From the NCBI RefSeq assembly GCF_004366735.1, contig NZ_SOQX01000004.1, positions 38,697-102,696 of the forward strand: 64,000 nt of DNA. The letters are read 5' to 3'. The notes beneath the pieces are model-generated. The model searched no databases and was not told where the DNA came from. It was given only the letters and a program-made list of their open reading frames with translations. The stretch's first letter is position 1, and every line of letters begins with the position of its first letter. Shown here in pieces: positions 16,099 through 25,086 of the stretch. The DNA is from Thiohalophilus thiocyanatoxydans (GTDB taxonomy: Bacteria; Pseudomonadota; Gammaproteobacteria; UBA6429; Thiohalophilaceae). A program made the translations under genes and the position numbers.

Positions 16099-16560
16099 TC
16101 AATCGTCGCTTTTGCGTTCGTTGGCGACGTTGACTTTCAGCTCACGGCCGTAGAATTCCGTGCCATCCAGTGCCCTGATGGCATTCTTGGCATCCTTGCG
16201 TTTCATTTCGACAAAGCCGAAGCCGCGCGGGCGGCGGGTGGCCCGGTCGGTCATCAGACGGACGGCGTGGACATCGCCATACTCTTCAAACAGCTTGCGC
16301 AGGGCATTGGGCGAGGCCTTGAAGGCCAGATTGCCAACAAATATGGACTCGACCCGGGTGCTGGAAGCCGGGTATATCCGGGTGCTGATCAACAGCATGC
16401 CGAGCAGGGCGCCGGCGAGGATGCCGTAGGTGAACAGTCGTTGAGCGGGGACCTGTTCAAGCGCGAACAGCGGAAATGCAAAATAGGCGACCACGGCCAG
16501 TATCAGACTGATCAGGATGATTTGTATTATCGTTTTGAGTGTCGGGAATTCGAACTTCAT
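16099..16560 (-). CDS. Membrane-anchored RNA-recognition-motif protein
   Basis: A 153-residue protein with two N-terminal membrane segments (about 10-33 and 43-60) and then a single RRM. RNP2 is I73-F-V-G-N-L78 and RNP1 R112-G-F-G-F-V-E-M119, both canonical, so RNA binding is expected. RRM proteins are common in cyanobacteria and some gammaproteobacteria, but the double-membrane-span form that would hold RNA at the inner membrane is less usual. GGAGTGAT precedes the ATG at 16560; the frame runs upstream to 16635 without membrane or RRM sequence. Confidence 0.88.
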   Translation of the reverse strand: MKFEFPTLKTIIQIILISLILAVVAYFAFPLFALEQVPAQRLFTYGILAGALLGMLLISTRIYPASSTRVESIFVGNLAFKASPNALRKLFEEYGDVHAVRLMTDRATRRPRGFGFVEMKRKDAKNAIRALDGTEFYGRELKVNVANERKSDD

Positions 16561-16841
16561 ATCACTCCATCGCATGTTGCAGATTGTTAACGGGACTCCG
16601 CCGTTGCAGGAGATAGTCACGGTGAGGCGGAGCACGGATCGGCTTTCCCGAGGGAAGCGGAGGGCATTTTACACTTTCCTGGCGTGCGCGTCTCGGAGGA
16701 TGTCCGCGGGACAGGGGGCGTATTTTCGGGCTATGCTTTGCACAGCCGGTGTTGACTAAAGAGCGGACGGCAATTTCTTTTGCCGCGGGCTTTCGGGGTC
16801 GCGCTATAGCGTGGTTGATTGATAACCAAACAGGATAATTC

Positions 16842-17582
16842 ATGTCACAAGGCGATCTGGTCGCTCACCGCGGTTATCCCTTTCGTTATCCCGAGAATAG
16901 TGTGGCCGGTGTGCAGGCGGCGCTGGCAGCCGGAGCACGTTATGTCGAAGTGGACGTGCAACTGAGTCGCGATGGTATCCCGCTGCTGTTTCACGATCGC
17001 GATCTGCGTCGTCTGTGCCGCCAGCCCGGTGCCGTCCATGATTACGACTGGAATCAGCTGCAGACGTTTACTCTGTATGGGGAGACCGATCAGCCGCTGC
17101 AGGTTGCCCGGGCGCCGCTGGCGGCGCTGAGCGATCTGGTGGCGGTGATTAAAACGGCACCGGCAGCGTGTTTTTTTATCGAGCTCAAACGGGTGGCGGT
17201 GGAGCAGTTCGGGGCGACGGCGGTGGTGGACGCGGTGCTGCCGATCCTGCAGCCGGTGGCCGGGCAGTGTTGCGTCATCTCCTACAATCTGCCGGCCCTG
17301 CAGCAGGTGCGACAGCGTGGTGAGCTGCCGATTGGCGTGGTGGTCGATGAGTGGGCAACACGCCATGATCCGGCCATCGTCGAACTGCAGCCCGAGTTTC
17401 TGTTCTGCAATCTCGCTTCATTGCCCGCCGATGAGCCGGTGCAGCTGCCCGGCGCCCGGCTGGTGGTGTTTGAAACCGTGGATCCACAGCAGGCCCGTCA
17501 ACTCATGGCCCAGGGCGTGGATCTGGTGGAAACCTTCGCCATCGGCGAGATGCGTCAGCAACCGGGACTGGCGGGCGAGTGA
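16842..17582 (+). CDS. Glycerophosphodiester phosphodiesterase
   Basis: A 246-residue GDPD-domain enzyme that splits glycerophosphodiesters to glycerol-3-phosphate and an alcohol. Catalytic signature H9-R10-G11 followed by 'PENS' and then 'YVEVDVQLSRDGIPLLFHD' is complete, and 'ELKR' supplies a further metal ligand. It is cytoplasmic, as UgpQ is. The stop overlaps the next gene's GTG, so it is coupled to the G3P dehydrogenase that would oxidise its product. Confidence 0.9.
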   Translation: MSQGDLVAHRGYPFRYPENSVAGVQAALAAGARYVEVDVQLSRDGIPLLFHDRDLRRLCRQPGAVHDYDWNQLQTFTLYGETDQPLQVARAPLAALSDLVAVIKTAPAACFFIELKRVAVEQFGATAVVDAVLPILQPVAGQCCVISYNLPALQQVRQRGELPIGVVVDEWATRHDPAIVELQPEFLFCNLASLPADEPVQLPGARLVVFETVDPQQARQLMAQGVDLVETFAIGEMRQQPGLAGE

Positions 17583-18745
17583 GCGCGATGGATTACGATG
17601 TGCTGATCGTCGGCGGCGGCATCCAGGGAGTTGGCGTGGCCCAGGCCGCGGCGGCCTGCGGTTACCGGACGCTGCTGCTGGAGCAGTCGGCGCTGGCGGC
17701 GGGCACCTCCCGCCGTTCCAGCAAACTCATCCATGGCGGGCTGCGCTATCTGGCGTCGGGGCAATTCGCCCTGGTGCGCAAGTCCCTGCGCGAACGGCGT
17801 ATTCTGCTGAGCGTCGCCCCGTCGCTGGTGCAGCTGACGCCCTTTTATATTCCCGTCTATCGCCAGAGCCGGCACGGTCCCTGGGCCCTGCGCGCGGGCC
17901 TTACCCTCTATGCCCTGCTCGGCGGCCTGGATCGCCAGGCCCGCTTTTCCCGGGTGCCTCGCGCGCAGTGGCCGCAACTGGACGGCCTGCAACAGCAGGA
18001 TCTGCGCGCGGTTTTTTGCTATCAGGATGCCCAGACCGACGACGCGGCCCTGACCCGCGCGGTGATGGCTTCGGCACAAGCCCTCGGTGCGCAGCTGCAG
18101 TGTCCGGCACAGTTTGTAAGCGCTAACATTGATGGCGAGGGGGCGACGCTCCGTTATCGACAGGCCGGGCAGGAACACACCGTGCGCGGCCGGGTGATGG
18201 TCAACGCAGCCGGCCCCTGGGTGGCGCATGTCCTGGCCGACGTACAGCCGACGCCTCGCCGCCAGGCGTTTGATCTGGTGCAGGGAACCCACATCGTGGT
18301 GGCCGATCCGCCGCCGACAGGGGTGTTCTATGTGCCGGCGCCGCAGGACGGGCGCGCGGTGTTTGTCATGCCCTGGCACGGCCAAACCCTCATCGGCACC
18401 ACCGAAACCGCCTATGAGGGTGATCCGGCGCAGGTGGTGCCGCTGGATTCGGAGATCGCCTATCTGCAGCAGGTGTATCGTCACCATTTCCCCGCCGCGC
18501 AGGCCCGGGTGGTGGAGAGCTTCGCCGGCTTGCGGGTACTGCCGCAGGGTGACTCGAACCTGTTCGACCGCCCACGGGATGTCCTCATCGATACCTCCCT
18601 GCCGCGTCTGCTGACCCTCTACGGCGGCAAGCTGACCGGTTACCGGGCCACGGCCCAGGAAGTCATGCGCACGCTGCGACCCTGGCTGCCACCATCGAAG
18701 CAATGTCGTGATACGGCAACGTTGCCTCTGGATACTGAGTGCTGA
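17579..18745 (+). CDS. FAD-dependent glycerol-3-phosphate dehydrogenase, short form (GlpD-like)
   Basis: A 388-residue DAO-type flavoprotein. The FAD dinucleotide-binding motif is G-G-G-I-Q-G (residues 12-17), followed by 'GTSRRSSKLIHGGLRYLASGQFALVRKSLRER', typical of GlpD. Also typical are the central 'AAGPWV', and 'LTLYGGKLTGYR' near the end. It is about 110 residues shorter than E. coli GlpD (501) and lacks the C-terminal cap domain. It overlaps the GDPD gene by four bases (GTGA). It probably passes electrons to quinone while forming dihydroxyacetone phosphate. Confidence 0.85.
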   Translation: MSAMDYDVLIVGGGIQGVGVAQAAAACGYRTLLLEQSALAAGTSRRSSKLIHGGLRYLASGQFALVRKSLRERRILLSVAPSLVQLTPFYIPVYRQSRHGPWALRAGLTLYALLGGLDRQARFSRVPRAQWPQLDGLQQQDLRAVFCYQDAQTDDAALTRAVMASAQALGAQLQCPAQFVSANIDGEGATLRYRQAGQEHTVRGRVMVNAAGPWVAHVLADVQPTPRRQAFDLVQGTHIVVADPPPTGVFYVPAPQDGRAVFVMPWHGQTLIGTTETAYEGDPAQVVPLDSEIAYLQQVYRHHFPAAQARVVESFAGLRVLPQGDSNLFDRPRDVLIDTSLPRLLTLYGGKLTGYRATAQEVMRTLRPWLPPSKQCRDTATLPLDTEC

Positions 18746-18796
18746 GTCCTGAGTCCCGAGTCCCGAGTCCCGAGTCCCGAGTCCCGAGTCCCGAGG
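18738..18796. repeat. Heptamer tandem repeat (TGAGTCC/CGAGTCC)
   Basis: From the stop codon of the G3P dehydrogenase onward the sequence repeats a 7-bp unit, first as CTGAGTC and then six or more times as CCGAGTC. It lies directly before the 104-bp array. Its beginning overlaps the last codons of the gene. Confidence 0.9.
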
Positions 18797-18802
18797 GACA
18801 GC

Positions 18803-19276
18803 GGGGAAATGCCCGATACCGCTTTGCTATATTGGGCCTACCTGATCAGGTTCTAGCTCCTGGCTCCCAGGGGTAGGCCGGACAGAGCAAAGCGGTGTCC
18901 GGCAATCCGGGGAAATACCCGATACCGCTTCGCTATATCGGGCCTATGATCAGGTTCTAGCTCCTGGCTCCCAGGGGTAGGCCGGACAGAGCAAAGCGGT
19001 GTCCGGCAATCCGGGGAAATGCCCGATACCGCTTTGCTATATCGGGCCTATGATCAGGTTCTAGCTCCTGGCTCCCAGGCGTAGGCCGGACAGAGCAAAG
19101 CGGTGTCCGGCAATCCGGGGAAATACCCGATACCGCTTTGCTATATCGGGCCTATGATCAGGTTCTAGCTCCTGGCTCCCAGGGGTAGGCCGGACAGAGC
19201 AAAGCGGTGTCCGGCAATCCGGGGAAATGCCCGATGCCGCTTTGCTATATCGGGCCTACCTGATCAGGTCTAGCTC
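18803..19276. repeat. 104-bp direct tandem repeat array, four full copies plus one partial
   Basis: Units begin GGGGAAAT(G/A)CCCGATACCGC at 18803, 18909, 19013, 19117 and 19221, i.e. spacing 106, 104, 104 and 104 bp; the last is partial. Copies differ at only a few bases. Each unit contains two hairpins: CCCGATA-N11-TATCGGG and CCGGACA-N11-TGTCCGG, whose loops are complementary to each other (CCGCTTTGCTA and GAGCAAAGCGG), so the whole unit can also fold as one large hairpin. It lies between two convergent genes and codes for nothing recognisable. Confidence 0.95.
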
Positions 19277-19283
19277 CTAGCCC

Positions 19284-20741
19284 CTAGCCCCCTCTGCCCA
19301 GGGCTTTTTCCATCGCTTCTTGCCAGCTGGTATAGCGTTGCTGCAGGGCCGGGTTCTCTTGCGGTTCGAATTCGCGCCCTGGGCCCGGTTCGGGCCAGTC
19401 GGCCGGTTGCCCGGCGAGCAGGAAGGCGCTGCCGCGGGCAGTGGCTTCGCACTCGGCGGGCCGGTAGACCGGGATCCGGCTGAGATCGGCCAGCCGCTGG
19501 CAGAGGCCGTCGAGGTTGGCCAGGCCGCCGGTCAGTTGCAGCCGGCGCGCCGGGGCCAGTTGCCGGTGCATGCGCGCCAGATTGATCTGCAGCAAAAACA
19601 GGATACTCTCCAGCACCGCAAGCGCCTGTTGATCCGGCTCGCCCTCGCCGATGAAACGGGAGGCAAAATCGGCCCGCCAGTAGGGTGCCCCCAGTCCCGA
19701 GACCCCGTTGAGAAACAGCGGCAAGCTTGCCTGCGGTGTGTTCAGCCAGGCGGCCAGTTGCTCCGGCGGGAAGGGATCCCGATCCTGCTGGCGGGCCAGC
19801 CAGTCGAGCGCGCTGCCGGCGCCGTTGACCGTCCCTTCGAGCACATACTCGCAGTGTTCGGCCTCCTGCAGAACCAGGCTGCTCAGCAGGCCGGCATCGG
19901 GAAGTGGCTGCGCGCCGGTGGCGCGCGAGACGAAGGCGCCGGTGCCCAGGTTGATATAGGCGGTGTCGCGACGCAGCGGCCCATAGGCGTAGAGGGCCGC
20001 GGCCTGATCGCCGTTGACCAGCTTCAGCGGCAGGGCCACATCGGCCCCGGCCAGCTGGCCGTATCCGGTGAGATTCGGCACGCAAGGGGGGAGCAGCGGG
20101 CGGGGAATCCCGAACAGCGCCAGCAGATCCGGATCCCAGTCGCGCGCCTGCAAAGACCACAGCTGGGTGCGCGAGGCGTTGACCGGATCGGCGCGGGCCT
20201 CGGCCTCGCGGGTCAGTTGCCGGGCCAGCCAGGCGGCCATGGGGCCGAGCATCAGGTGTCCGTCGCGTTGTGCCTGCTGGACGGCGGGCAGATTGTCCAG
20301 GCACCAGCGCAGTTTGCTGGCGCCGTAGTGGGGCGACAGCGCCAGGCCCGTGCGCTGGTGAATCCAGTCGGCCCGATCCGCGAACTGTTCCAGCCACCGG
20401 GCATGGCGGCGATCCTGCCAGCTGATGACGGGACTCAACGGGGTCCCGTCGGCCCGGTTCCAGCAGGCGACATTGGAACGCTGGGTGGCCAGCGCCGCCG
20501 CGGCCAGCCGGCGGCGCGCCGTCCCGAGCTGTTGCAGGGCATCCTGCAGACAACGCTGCAGGGAGTCGACCAGTGCGGCGGCGGGGTATTCGGCCCGCGT
20601 GTCATCACAGCGGCTCGCAGTCAGGGGCTGGCGGGCCGTCGCGATCTGCCGGCCCTGTCGATCAAACACCAGCGCGCGACTCGAGTGCCCCCCCTGATCC
20701 AGACAGAGATAAAGCGGCTCGGCGGTGGGGGTCGTCGCCAT
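19284..20741 (-). CDS. FGGY-family carbohydrate kinase (glycerol kinase-like)
   Basis: A 485-residue FGGY kinase, two actin-like domains. The N-terminal phosphate-binding motif 'DQGGHSSRALVFD' and the central 'NLGTGAFV' are clear, and the length is usual for the family. Glycerol, xylulose and other polyols are possible substrates; the neighbouring GDPD and G3P dehydrogenase favour glycerol, but the typical GlpK signatures cannot be verified by eye. The frame extends to 20945, yet the ATG at 20741 has GGAGGA eight bases upstream and fits family length. The gene converges on the 104-bp array. Confidence 0.82.
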   Translation of the reverse strand: MATTPTAEPLYLCLDQGGHSSRALVFDRQGRQIATARQPLTASRCDDTRAEYPAAALVDSLQRCLQDALQQLGTARRRLAAAALATQRSNVACWNRADGTPLSPVISWQDRRHARWLEQFADRADWIHQRTGLALSPHYGASKLRWCLDNLPAVQQAQRDGHLMLGPMAAWLARQLTREAEARADPVNASRTQLWSLQARDWDPDLLALFGIPRPLLPPCVPNLTGYGQLAGADVALPLKLVNGDQAAALYAYGPLRRDTAYINLGTGAFVSRATGAQPLPDAGLLSSLVLQEAEHCEYVLEGTVNGAGSALDWLARQQDRDPFPPEQLAAWLNTPQASLPLFLNGVSGLGAPYWRADFASRFIGEGEPDQQALAVLESILFLLQINLARMHRQLAPARRLQLTGGLANLDGLCQRLADLSRIPVYRPAECEATARGSAFLLAGQPADWPEPGPGREFEPQENPALQQRYTSWQEAMEKALGRGG

Positions 20742-20851
20742 CGGTTTTGATCCTCCGGGCTCAGGCGGTTCAGGGGCGCGTCTCCCGCGCGCGTGCTCCG
20801 ACGGGCCGGGAGGATATGCTAGGCTAGCGGTTTTCAAGAGGGTTGCACAGC

Positions 20852-22339
20852 GTGGCAAAGAGGGGAACAGAAGACGCAGGTCTGCGCCGGGGCGCTCTGC
20901 TGGTTGGCGGCCTCTTGCTGGTCGCCTGTACCCGTACCCCGACACCCCCGGCCGACACTCCGGCCGCGGAGTCAGAGCCGGATTCGGGGCTGGCTGAAGC
21001 GGCGCTCATCACGGCCGATCCGCAACTGGGTTTTGCCACCCGCCTGGCCGAAGAGACTTTGAGCCGGATTAGCCGGCAACATGTGACCCCGGTACGGCTC
21101 GAGAGCCTCTCCGCACAATTTGTCGAGCAACTCGCCGACGAGCTGGGCGCGGGGCCGTGGCGCGAAGCCCGCCCGACACTGCAGGAGACCACGCTGGCCG
21201 GAATCGTGAAAACCCTGCACCAGCATCATCCCGGGCGCCCGATCCTGCCGGCAGTGGAACAGGCCCTGGCCGGGGTGGTGCGACAACTCGACAGCGACAG
21301 CATCTACTTTGACCGCCACCAGTTTGCGCTGTTGCGACGTCCCCCGCAGCAGAGCGCCGGTATCGGCGTGTTAACCGCCAGCCGCGATGGCCGGGTGGTG
21401 ATTGGCGAAGTGATCCGGGGCGGCCCGGCGGAGCAGGCGGGCCTCAAGTCCGGGGATCTCCTGCTCGCCATCGACGGGCAGAGTGTGGCCGGCCAGCCGC
21501 AGGATGTGATCCGGACCCGCCTGCACGGGCCGGCCGGTTCCACCGTGGCGTTGCGGGTACGTTTCGATCGGGGCGACATTCGCACTCTCCATCTGCAACG
21601 CCAGGCGCTCGAACTGCCCCGGGTCGAAGGCCGCTGGCTGGATCGCGGTATCGCCTATGTGCGCCTGCGGACCCTGTCGCAGACCACGCTGGAGGAGTTC
21701 AACGAGATCTTTTTGGGATTGATCCACCGGCAGCAGGCGCCGCGCGGACTGGTGCTGGATTTGCGCAACAATCGCGGTGGGATACTCGACAGCGCGGTCC
21801 AGCTTACGGACATGTTTCTGGCCGGGGGGACCATTTTGACAGTGCGGGGGCGTAAGGAATCGGATTCAACCCGTTATGTGGCCCGTCCCCGTTCCGAGAT
21901 CCTGGAGCAGCGGCTGCCGCTGGCGCTGCTGATCAATGGCGAGACCGCCGCCGGAGCCGAGAGTCTCGCCGCCGCCCTGCAGGATCATCGCCGGGCGGTG
22001 ATCCTCGGCCAGCGCAGCCGCGGTGAGGGGCGGCTCTATCCGGTCTTTCAGCTGCCGGGCGAGCGGGGACTCAAACTGGCCACCGGACAGCTCTATCGTC
22101 CCGCCGAACGGCCGATTGCCGGGCACGGGGTGGTGCCGGATATCTGTTTTGATGACACCCGGGCCCGGCTGATTCCGGATGCGGATGACGCGGCGGCCAC
22201 CGGCCAATGCGACCGCACGCCGGGGGCGCGGGACGGGGAGGGAGATCCGGTACTCGAGTGGGCGGGCGATCTGCTGGCGGACAAGCGCCTTTACCGGGAA
22301 CTGCGCGAGGGCCGTCTGGCGACCTTGCCCTCGCCCTGA
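20852..22339 (+). CDS. S41 family peptidase homologue, lipoprotein, catalytic residues missing
   Basis: A 495-residue homologue of carboxy-terminal processing proteases. A lipoprotein signal ends in L-V-A-C with Cys26, then comes an N-terminal helical domain, a PDZ domain (about residues 165-245), and an S41 core. In active CtpA enzymes the core has T-A-S-A-S-E with catalytic Ser and, 25 residues later, G-K-G with catalytic Lys. Here these read T-A-A-G-A-E (Ala367) and G-E-G (Glu392), exactly 25 apart, so both residues of the dyad are replaced and it is likely a pseudoprotease. The start is a GTG at 20852 with AGAGGG nine bases upstream. It is divergent from the FGGY kinase. Confidence 0.85.
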   Translation: MAKRGTEDAGLRRGALLVGGLLLVACTRTPTPPADTPAAESEPDSGLAEAALITADPQLGFATRLAEETLSRISRQHVTPVRLESLSAQFVEQLADELGAGPWREARPTLQETTLAGIVKTLHQHHPGRPILPAVEQALAGVVRQLDSDSIYFDRHQFALLRRPPQQSAGIGVLTASRDGRVVIGEVIRGGPAEQAGLKSGDLLLAIDGQSVAGQPQDVIRTRLHGPAGSTVALRVRFDRGDIRTLHLQRQALELPRVEGRWLDRGIAYVRLRTLSQTTLEEFNEIFLGLIHRQQAPRGLVLDLRNNRGGILDSAVQLTDMFLAGGTILTVRGRKESDSTRYVARPRSEILEQRLPLALLINGETAAGAESLAAALQDHRRAVILGQRSRGEGRLYPVFQLPGERGLKLATGQLYRPAERPIAGHGVVPDICFDDTRARLIPDADDAAATGQCDRTPGARDGEGDPVLEWAGDLLADKRLYRELREGRLATLPSP

Positions 22340-22348
22340 GCCGAAACC

Positions 22349-23704
22349 TCAGAGCTGGTGGTTATAGCGCGCCAGCAGTGCCTGGCTGTAATCGCCGGCT
22401 GGCAACGCGATACGGACCTGGTAGCCGCCGCCGGGGGCCTCCTGCATCGGTTCGCCCTGGAGGTTCTCCATGTGCTGCAGGGTGAGGGTGCGGTTCCCGT
22501 CGGGCGCGATGATCTCCAGCTGCTCGCCGCAGGCAAACTTGTTTTTTACATCCACACTGGCCAGCCCCCGTTCACTGTCGAAGCCGGTGATCTCGCCGAC
22601 GAAACGCTGCTGCTCGCTGGTCGAATAGCCCGACAGGTAATTCTGATAGGCCTGATCCGGATGGCGCACATAGAAGCCGTCGGTATAACCGCGGTTGGCC
22701 AGCCCCTCGAGCTTGCCGTAGAGACTCGGATCGAAGGGGCGCCCGGCAATGGCGTCGTCGATGGCCTGGCGATAGAGCTGGGCGGTGCGCGCCACGTAGT
22801 AGTGGGACTTGGTGCGCCCCTCCACCTTGAACGAATCGATGCCGATCTGCGTCAGCCGTTCGATGTGCTGGATGGCGCGCAGATCTTTTGAATTCATGAT
22901 GTAGGTGCCGTGATCATCCTCGAGGATCGGCATCAGCTCGCCGGGGCGGTTGCCCTCCTCGATCAGATAGGCGCGATCGGCCAGCGGATGGCGCTCGACT
23001 TTCTCCTCGGGGAACAGCTCGGGATCGTTGATCGCCGCCATGGCATCGAACTCGATCTTCTGGATATCGCCGCTGACATCCTCCTCGGCATTGTGCATGC
23101 CGTAGCTCCAGCGACAGGAGTTGGTGCAGGTGCCCTGGTTGGGATCGCGGTGGTTGAAATAACCGGAGAGCAGGCAGCGCCCGGAATAGGCGATGCACAG
23201 CGCGCCGTGGACGAACACTTCCAGCTCCATGTCCGGGCACTGCTGACGGATCTCCTCGATCTCGTTGATCGACAGCTCGCGCGAGAGGATGATGCGCGAC
23301 AGGCCCAGCGACTGCCAGAACTTCACCGCGGCGTAGTTGACCGTGTTGGCCTGTACAGACAGATGCACCGGCACCTCGGGCCAGCGCTCGCGGACCATCA
23401 TGATCAGCCCCGGATCGGCCATGATCAGCGCATCGGGTCCCAGCTCGATGACCGGCTCCATGTCCTTGAGATAGGTTTTGATCTTGCTGTTGTGCGGCAT
23501 CAGGTTGCTGGCCACGAAGAATTTCTTGCCCCGGGCGTGGGCCTCGCCGATGCCGGTGGCCAGGTTCTGCAGGGTGAAGTCGTTGTTGCGCACCCGCAGG
23601 CTGTAGCGCGGCTGGCCGGCATAGACGGCATCGGCGCCGTAGGCAAAGGCGTAGCGCATGTTGCGCAGGGTGCCCGCGGGCAGTAACAGTTCCGGATGCG
23701 ACAT
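22349..23704 (-). CDS. trhP: U32 family protein TrhP (tRNA uridine hydroxylation)
   Basis: A 451-residue U32 family protein closely matching TrhP (YegQ, 453 residues), which acts with prephenate-derived chemistry in forming 5-hydroxyuridine at tRNA wobble position 34. Family marks are 'ELLLPAGTLRNMRYAFAYGADAVYAG' at the start and the cysteine cluster 'AYSGRCLLSGYFNHRDPNQGTCTNSCRW', which probably holds an iron-sulfur cluster. The ATG at 23704 agrees with the family start; an upstream extension to 23830 is not supported. It converges with the S41 gene, nine bases apart. Confidence 0.88.
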   Translation of the reverse strand: MSHPELLLPAGTLRNMRYAFAYGADAVYAGQPRYSLRVRNNDFTLQNLATGIGEAHARGKKFFVASNLMPHNSKIKTYLKDMEPVIELGPDALIMADPGLIMMVRERWPEVPVHLSVQANTVNYAAVKFWQSLGLSRIILSRELSINEIEEIRQQCPDMELEVFVHGALCIAYSGRCLLSGYFNHRDPNQGTCTNSCRWSYGMHNAEEDVSGDIQKIEFDAMAAINDPELFPEEKVERHPLADRAYLIEEGNRPGELMPILEDDHGTYIMNSKDLRAIQHIERLTQIGIDSFKVEGRTKSHYYVARTAQLYRQAIDDAIAGRPFDPSLYGKLEGLANRGYTDGFYVRHPDQAYQNYLSGYSTSEQQRFVGEITGFDSERGLASVDVKNKFACGEQLEIIAPDGNRTLTLQHMENLQGEPMQEAPGGGYQVRIALPAGDYSQALLARYNHQL

Positions 23705-23811
23705 AATTGATGGACCAGTCAAGTTGATTAACCGTGTATGGGACTCAATTATAACGGATTTCATCGGGTACAATGACGCGAATATCATGGGGTTGAAGCA
23801 GACGCAGCACA

Positions 23812-24543
23812 ATGAATGACGTATCGACATCGACCGCTTTAGATTACCGGGTGCGGATCAACCGGCGTGCCCGGCGGGCGCGGATCACGGTCAACCACAC
23901 CGGCGAGGTGGTGGTGGTGGTGCCCCGGCCGCTGGCCGAGCGGGCGATCCGCGAGCTGGTGGCGGAACACCACGCCTGGATCGCCGCGCGACAGGCGGAA
24001 CTGGCCGAACGGCTGGCCGGGTTGCCCCCGCAACAGGGATTGACGCCGCCACAGATCGATCTGCGCGCGCTCGACGAACAGTGGTCCGTGGCGTATGCCG
24101 TGGATCTGGGACGTCGACGCTGGCGGGCGTGTCAGTCGTCGAGGCAGCTGCAACTGCGCACGGCGCCCGGGGATCCACAGAGCCGCGCGGGGCTGCAGGC
24201 GTGGTTACAGGATCGGGCCCGCACCATCTTGCCGCCCTGGCTTGAGCAGATCAGTGACCGACTGGGTCTGATCTGTACCGGGGTGAGTATCCGTGCCCAG
24301 AAAACCCGCTGGGGCAGCTGCTCCTCCAACGGACGGATTAATCTCAATCGCAATCTATTGTTTCTGCCGGCGGAGCTGGTGGAGTACCTGCTGGTCCACG
24401 AGCTGTGCCATCTGCGCGAACCCAACCATTCACCGCGTTACTGGCAACAGGTGGAAAACGTCCTGCCCGATTACCGGCAGCGGGATCGGGCATTGCGTGA
24501 TGCCGTGGTACAGGTGCCGCTATGGGCGCGGCCCGGCGGCTGA
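23812..24543 (+). CDS. YgjP-like metal-dependent hydrolase (M48-type metallopeptidase)
   Basis: A 243-residue protein of the YgjP/DUF45 family. H196-E-L-C-H200 is the zinc-binding motif and His206 in 'REPNHSPRYW' fits the third ligand. 'RAQKTRWGSCSSNGRINLNRNLLFLP' is the diagnostic block before the motif. Members are cytoplasmic, probably proteases of unknown substrate, sometimes linked to type I restriction systems, none of which is nearby here. It is divergent from trhP and 78 bp upstream of the Rsd homologue. Confidence 0.87.
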   Translation: MNDVSTSTALDYRVRINRRARRARITVNHTGEVVVVVPRPLAERAIRELVAEHHAWIAARQAELAERLAGLPPQQGLTPPQIDLRALDEQWSVAYAVDLGRRRWRACQSSRQLQLRTAPGDPQSRAGLQAWLQDRARTILPPWLEQISDRLGLICTGVSIRAQKTRWGSCSSNGRINLNRNLLFLPAELVEYLLVHELCHLREPNHSPRYWQQVENVLPDYRQRDRALRDAVVQVPLWARPGG

Positions 24544-24621
24544 TTCGTCGGTTCGCCACTTGAACCGGCCGGATGCACAGGGCATATTAGATAACCTGGT
24601 ATGTCCGGATGAGGGGGAACA

Positions 24622-25065
24622 GTGAGCGTCGAGCGACTCGAAGAACGCCGACAAACGGTACGCAACAAGTTCCATACCTTGCTGGAGACCCGTACCGAGA
24701 CCCTGGCCCTGTTCAGCGCCCTGGTGGGGATGCGGCCCTTTAAACCGGAGACCGAAGTCCAGCTGGTGTTGCAGGAATTTTGCGAATCGCTGGTCGACTA
24801 CTCCGCCAGCGCCCATTTCCAGCTTTACTCCTATATCGAATCCGACAGTGAGCAACGTGTGACGGTGCGCGAGCTGAGCGAACAGGATTATCCCCGTATT
24901 GCCGAGATCACCCGACTGATCCTCCGGTTCAGCGAAAAATACGACTGTGAATCGGGTTGCGACGACCTGTCGGAACTGGATCCGGATCTCGCCGAGCTGG
25001 GCGAGGCACTGGCGGAGCGCATCCAGTTCGAGGACAAGATCATCCAGGCCATGTCCACCCGCTGA
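24622..25065 (+). CDS. Rsd/AlgQ family anti-sigma-70 regulator
   Basis: A 147-residue helical protein of the Rsd/AlgQ family. 'RTETLALFSALVGMRPFKPETEVQLVLQEFCESLVDYSASAHFQLYSYI' matches the conserved helices that in E. coli Rsd bind region 4 of sigma-70 and thereby favour alternative sigma factors in stationary phase. The start is a GTG at 24622 with GAGGGGAAC before it. A strong terminator follows at 25087. Control by alternative sigma factors is relevant to this genome given the sigma-54 unit at 55 kb, but a link is inference. Confidence 0.88.
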   Translation: MSVERLEERRQTVRNKFHTLLETRTETLALFSALVGMRPFKPETEVQLVLQEFCESLVDYSASAHFQLYSYIESDSEQRVTVRELSEQDYPRIAEITRLILRFSEKYDCESGCDDLSELDPDLAELGEALAERIQFEDKIIQAMSTR

Positions 25066-25086
25066 CGGAACCCCGGTGGGATCAAA

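Noticed and set aside
18803..19276. Possible CRISPR array
   Set aside because: Units are 104 bp, near-identical throughout and without variable spacers.
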